This document shows, piece after piece, positions 61,207-64,000 of a DNA stretch of 64,000 bases. Where the stretch lies: positions 1,426,001-1,490,000 of the forward strand of contig NZ_CP098805.1 in assembly GCF_023821985.2 (NCBI RefSeq), read 5' to 3'. The notes under the pieces were generated by a model. It did no database searches. It saw only the letters and a program-made list of their open reading frames with translations, and was not told where the DNA came from. The position numbers were made by a program, and so were the translations under genes. How positions within the stretch are numbered: the stretch's first letter is position 1; the number at the start of each line of letters is the position of its first letter. The stretch is from Dyadobacter chenhuakuii. Its GTDB lineage: Bacteria; Bacteroidota; Bacteroidia; Cytophagales; Spirosomataceae.

Positions 61207-62532
61207 TTATCTTACGAATAATTTGATTCCGTTTGTAGACTTCAAAACAATCTGCGGATGCATACCGACCGGGTGGGATGGATCAGCTTCAAAATCAAAT
61301 CGTTTGAGCAAGGAAGCCAGGATCAGCTGCATTTCCATCATGGCAAACTGCTGCCCGATACAGATCCTCGGCCCGGCTCCGAAAGGCAGGTAATTGAATT
61401 TCGGCCTGTCCTTCACATTGTCGGCGTTAAAGTTGTCTGGGTCGAATGTCAAGGGATCTTTCCAGAGGTTCGGATTCCGGTGGAGCTCGAAGACTGACAG
61501 GAAAACGGAAGTGCCGGATTTCACATCAAAACCTTCAATCTCCTGATCCACCGTTGCTTCACGCGTCATGGTCCATGCGGGCGGGTAAAGTCGCAGGCCT
61601 TCCTCCACAACCTGCCTGGTATAAGGCATTTGCATGAGCTGGTTAAAAGTGGGCACATTATCAAAAATGACACTTTCGAGCCTGATCTTCGCCACAATTT
61701 CAGGTTGCTTTGCTAATTCGAGCAATAGCCAGCTTAACCCCGTTGCGGACGTTTCGTGGCCGGCCGCAAACATGGTGATCGCCTCGTCCCGGATCTGCTG
61801 ATCATTCATCTGCTCGCCGGTTTCTTCGTCAATGCTGTCTAGTAAAAGTTGGAGCAGGTCATTTGGCCTTTCGCCCGAAATGCGCCGTTGGTGGATGAAT
61901 TCAAAAACCAGTTTATTGAAATAAGACAGATCGGTTTCAAAGCGGCGGTTTTCACCATTAATAGCCATAATGGGCACGCGGTATGGCTTGCGGACCCTGG
62001 TTACCAGGTATTTTTGTGTCCGGTTGACCTGCTGGTAAATCCGGGCTTTGTCCTCGGTGGTCATATTTCCAAAAAGCGTTTTGAGCGCGATATCGGAGGT
62101 TATGCCCATCATTTTGGCATCAATGTCTACGGCATCTTTCCCGCGAGCAGCTTCCATTTCATCCAGAAAAGAAGCGGTTAGAACGCCCATAGCAAGGAAT
62201 AACTCCTGCAATCTTTCGCGATGGAATGCAGGTTGCACCAGCCTTCTTTGCCTTAACCAAAAATCGCCATCACTGGTAACCAGCCCGTTTCCCAGCACCG
62301 GACGTAACATTTTTGAAGAACTTCCCTTTTTGAAATTACGGTTATGCTGCTGCAAAACGTGCCTGAAAAAGCCCGGGTCACGGGTCACGACAAATTCACG
62401 GAACAGCTTCATCTTAAATGTATCGCCACAGGCGTCGAATCCCTGGTGGAGGAAATGCAAAGGGTTTTTGGCAAACTTGAAAGGGGCCATAATGCCCAGC
62501 CTTCCAAGCTTGTAAACGGGAATGTTACGCAT
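61207..62532 (-). CDS. Cytochrome P450
   Basis: 441 residues from ATG 62532 (TTG 62544 is the alternative). I-helix AAGHETSA, ExxR in EEGLRLYPPAW, the PERF-like FDPDNFN and the heme loop FGAGPRICIGQQFA (ligand C391) are intact. No membrane anchor is seen, so it is soluble and needs a ferredoxin or flavodoxin partner, which is not encoded next to it. It resembles the CYP102/CYP4-like fatty-acid type bacterial P450s in its EEGLRLYPPAW and NPLHFL segments, but the substrate is unknown. Confidence 0.95.
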   Translation of the reverse strand: MRNIPVYKLGRLGIMAPFKFAKNPLHFLHQGFDACGDTFKMKLFREFVVTRDPGFFRHVLQQHNRNFKKGSSSKMLRPVLGNGLVTSDGDFWLRQRRLVQPAFHRERLQELFLAMGVLTASFLDEMEAARGKDAVDIDAKMMGITSDIALKTLFGNMTTEDKARIYQQVNRTQKYLVTRVRKPYRVPIMAINGENRRFETDLSYFNKLVFEFIHQRRISGERPNDLLQLLLDSIDEETGEQMNDQQIRDEAITMFAAGHETSATGLSWLLLELAKQPEIVAKIRLESVIFDNVPTFNQLMQMPYTRQVVEEGLRLYPPAWTMTREATVDQEIEGFDVKSGTSVFLSVFELHRNPNLWKDPLTFDPDNFNADNVKDRPKFNYLPFGAGPRICIGQQFAMMEMQLILASLLKRFDFEADPSHPVGMHPQIVLKSTNGIKLFVR

Positions 62533-62577
62533 GGCTGGAATCAAAAGAGAATTTATGCAAATAAGTCATTAAGGCAT

Positions 62578-62606
62578 AAAAAAACCATCCTTATTGAGGA
62601 TGGTTT
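62578..62606 (-). terminator. Rho-independent terminator of dps
   Basis: AACCATCC and GGATGGTT make a perfect 8-bp stem with a 7-base loop, followed on the minus strand by seven T, 33 bases after the dps stop. Confidence 0.9.
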
Positions 62607-62637
62607 CGTAACATTCGCTTGAAACAGCTTGTCCTGC

Positions 62638-63117
62638 TTACTTTTTGCCCGCGAAAGAGCGCAGCATCCAGGTATTTTTTTCTTTGAACTGCATGAAACG
62701 ATTCACCATATCATTGGTCCCGTCGTCGCCCGCTTCATCGCTGGCAATCAGCAGGTAGCGCTCCAATTCGATCAGCTTTGCCATATCGTCCAGCAATGCT
62801 TCAACCATATCCAGGTCAGACATGCCGATAGTGTCGATCTCCTGGATCGTAGATTCTTTGATATAATCCGCAAAACGGCTGTGTGGCGGCTTGCCTAATG
62901 TGAGCACGCGCTCGGCGATCTCGTCGATGGTCAGCTGTGCGTTGGTATAAAGTTCTTCGAATTTTACGTGAAGGGTGAAGAAGTTCTGGCCTTTGATATT
63001 CCAGTGGCACCCTCTCAATTTCTGATAGTGAATGTGGTAATTGGCCAGGTAATCGTTCAGAAGGTCTACCACAGGTTTTACTTCTTTCTCATTCAGGCTT
63101 ATCGCTTCGGCATTCAT
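62638..63117 (-). CDS. dps: Dps-family DNA-protecting ferritin-like protein
   Basis: 159 residues. The intersubunit ferroxidase ligands are present with the right spacing: H38 (GCHWNIKG), H50 (HVKFEELY), D65 and E69 (DEIAER). Dps dodecamers oxidise iron with H2O2 and bind DNA under starvation or oxidative stress. The short N-terminal tail (about 13 residues, few Lys) suggests DNA binding may be weak. It is monocistronic and has a strong terminator; the upstream gap to the SYLF gene is 219 bases. Confidence 0.96.
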   Translation of the reverse strand: MNAEAISLNEKEVKPVVDLLNDYLANYHIHYQKLRGCHWNIKGQNFFTLHVKFEELYTNAQLTIDEIAERVLTLGKPPHSRFADYIKESTIQEIDTIGMSDLDMVEALLDDMAKLIELERYLLIASDEAGDDGTNDMVNRFMQFKEKNTWMLRSFAGKK

Positions 63118-63336
63118 GATTTTTTTGGATTAATGTTGATTCTGATTTATAACAAAACCATACCACCATCATTTAGTTTCACATATATACGTAAAAGACG
63201 GTTTATGTTTAAAAAATGGGGAAGGGTGGCCAATTTCGGTGTTTTTTTCACTTGCAGGCACGATAGTTGAAAGTTGCTCGTTCAATACGCGTCAGACGGG
63301 CATCTCCGTTTTATAGTCCACAATTTAATTACAAAT

Positions 63337-64000
63337 ATGATTACTAAAAATTTCAAATTGCTCAGCGTTCTGGCCCTGGTTTTCACATTGTCGGGAAGTA
63401 TTTCAAGCGTTCAGGCACAGGGAAAGGAGGAGGACAAGATCAGGGCGGCAGTTACCGTGCTGGATGATTTCAGCAGCATGGAGGAAAGTATTCCGGCGCA
63501 ATTGCTGGACATTTCAAAAGGGATCATTATCGTCCCGAAACTGATCAATGCCGGCCTGATGGTGGGCGGGAAGCATGGTAAGGGCATTGCAATGGTAAAA
63601 AATGCGAAAGGCGAATGGAGTGACCCGGTATTTGTCACCATCACAGGCGGCAGTGTAGGCGCGCAGATCGGCGTTCAGGCTGTTGACCTTGTTCTGATTT
63701 TCAAGAACAGCAAAACATTAACTGAGATCGGCAAGGGAAGCTTTACATTAGGCGGCGACCTTTCTGTTGCCGCCGGTCCGATGGGAAGAAGTTCTTCGGC
63801 TAGTACGGATTACAAGCTGGAAGCGGAAGTTTATTCTTATTCGAGAAGCAAGGGATTATTCGCAGGTGTGACGATCAATGGCGCAGCACTGTCTGTGGAT
63901 GCCAAAGCAAACAATGCTTTTTACGGAAATACGGACAGCGCCAACACGATTTTCACGTCATCCAGGATCTCTTCAAAACCGGTTGCAGATCTGAAAGACA
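63337..64000 (+). CDS. SYLF (YSC84) domain lipid-binding protein, partial
   Basis: 221 residues to the window edge, with no stop. A signal peptide ending in QAQ precedes the SYLF domain: KGIIIVPKLINAGLMVGGKHGKG, FVTITGGSVGAQIGVQAVDLVLIF, FTLGGDLSVAAGPMGR, IFSYSRSKGLFAGVTINGAAL-type elements. SYLF domains bind phosphoinositide-like or anionic lipids. The export signal places this protein in the periplasm or outer membrane. The stop lies beyond the window. Confidence 0.92.
   Translation, partial: MITKNFKLLSVLALVFTLSGSISSVQAQGKEEDKIRAAVTVLDDFSSMEESIPAQLLDISKGIIIVPKLINAGLMVGGKHGKGIAMVKNAKGEWSDPVFVTITGGSVGAQIGVQAVDLVLIFKNSKTLTEIGKGSFTLGGDLSVAAGPMGRSSSASTDYKLEAEVYSYSRSKGLFAGVTINGAALSVDAKANNAFYGNTDSANTIFTSSRISSKPVADLKD

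Noticed and set aside
1-64000. CRISPR array, tRNA or rRNA genes, prophage, insertion sequence
   Set aside because: No regularly spaced repeats, no tRNA-like clover-leaf sequences, and no transposase or phage structural genes were seen.

Overview
The window looks like a chromosomal segment of a member of the Bacteroidota, most probably a Dyadobacter-like organism of the Cytophagales. The evidence is a SusC/SusD pair, a secreted protease with a type IX secretion C-terminal sorting domain, small families typical of the phylum (DUF4199, DUF3098, bifunctional nuclease with UVR tail), weak or absent Shine-Dalgarno sequences, and TAnnTTTG promoter boxes. The genus is an inference from general gene content. 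I see no tRNA, rRNA, CRISPR array, prophage or insertion sequence.

Layout. 1-5.5 kb: a VOC protein cut by the window edge, a membrane-tethered LuxR regulator with DUF4199, a histone H1-like tailed protein, a coiled-coil exported protein, a lipoprotein phosphoesterase with an outer-membrane protein, and a PAS-GAF protein with a histidine-kinase stub. 5.7-9.7 kb: DUF72 protein and LigD, an NHEJ ligase/polymerase, with no Ku gene in the window. 9.8-13.1 kb: a redox/signalling module of a cNMP-binding histidine kinase, a response regulator fused to glutaredoxin-like and thioredoxin-reductase-like domains, and a UBP-type zinc finger. 13.2-16.2 kb: AraC regulator, SDR dehydrogenase, YceI lipoprotein and a lone receiver protein.

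16.2-22.3 kb is the most interesting region. It is a tightly packed minus-strand operon: disulfide oxidoreductase, ABC ATPase, permease fused to a substrate-binding domain, EgtB and EgtD. It joins ergothioneine synthesis to an OpuB/EgtUV-like transporter and a flavin disulfide reductase. In the fused binding domain the two halves of the usual sequence are in swapped order, a circular permutation.

22.4-28.7 kb is housekeeping: ftsX, DUF3098, uppP, truB and ribF in one operon, then the bifunctional nuclease and etfBA. 28.7-41 kb holds small hypothetical genes, a Tat-exported Gfo/Idh/MocA oxidoreductase with an acetylxylan-esterase-like enzyme, rluF, an AI-2E family transporter, a bestrophin-like channel, a quinoprotein dehydrogenase with an internal cytochrome c domain, and a sialate O-acetylesterase-like enzyme. 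40.6-46.3 kb is a surface-glycan cluster of four glycosyltransferases and an MsbA-like exporter.

46.3-47 kb is a 737-base AT-rich gap. It is followed by a DisA_N-related (DACNV-type) sensor gene, dinB, an M43 metalloprotease, a small cytosolic protein, and the SusC/SusD pair, whose SusC carries an unusual Pro/Ala/Gln-rich linker. The right end holds a 5'-nucleotidase split into two genes in reversed order, a Na+/H+ antiporter, a cytochrome P450, dps and a SYLF-domain gene cut by the window edge.
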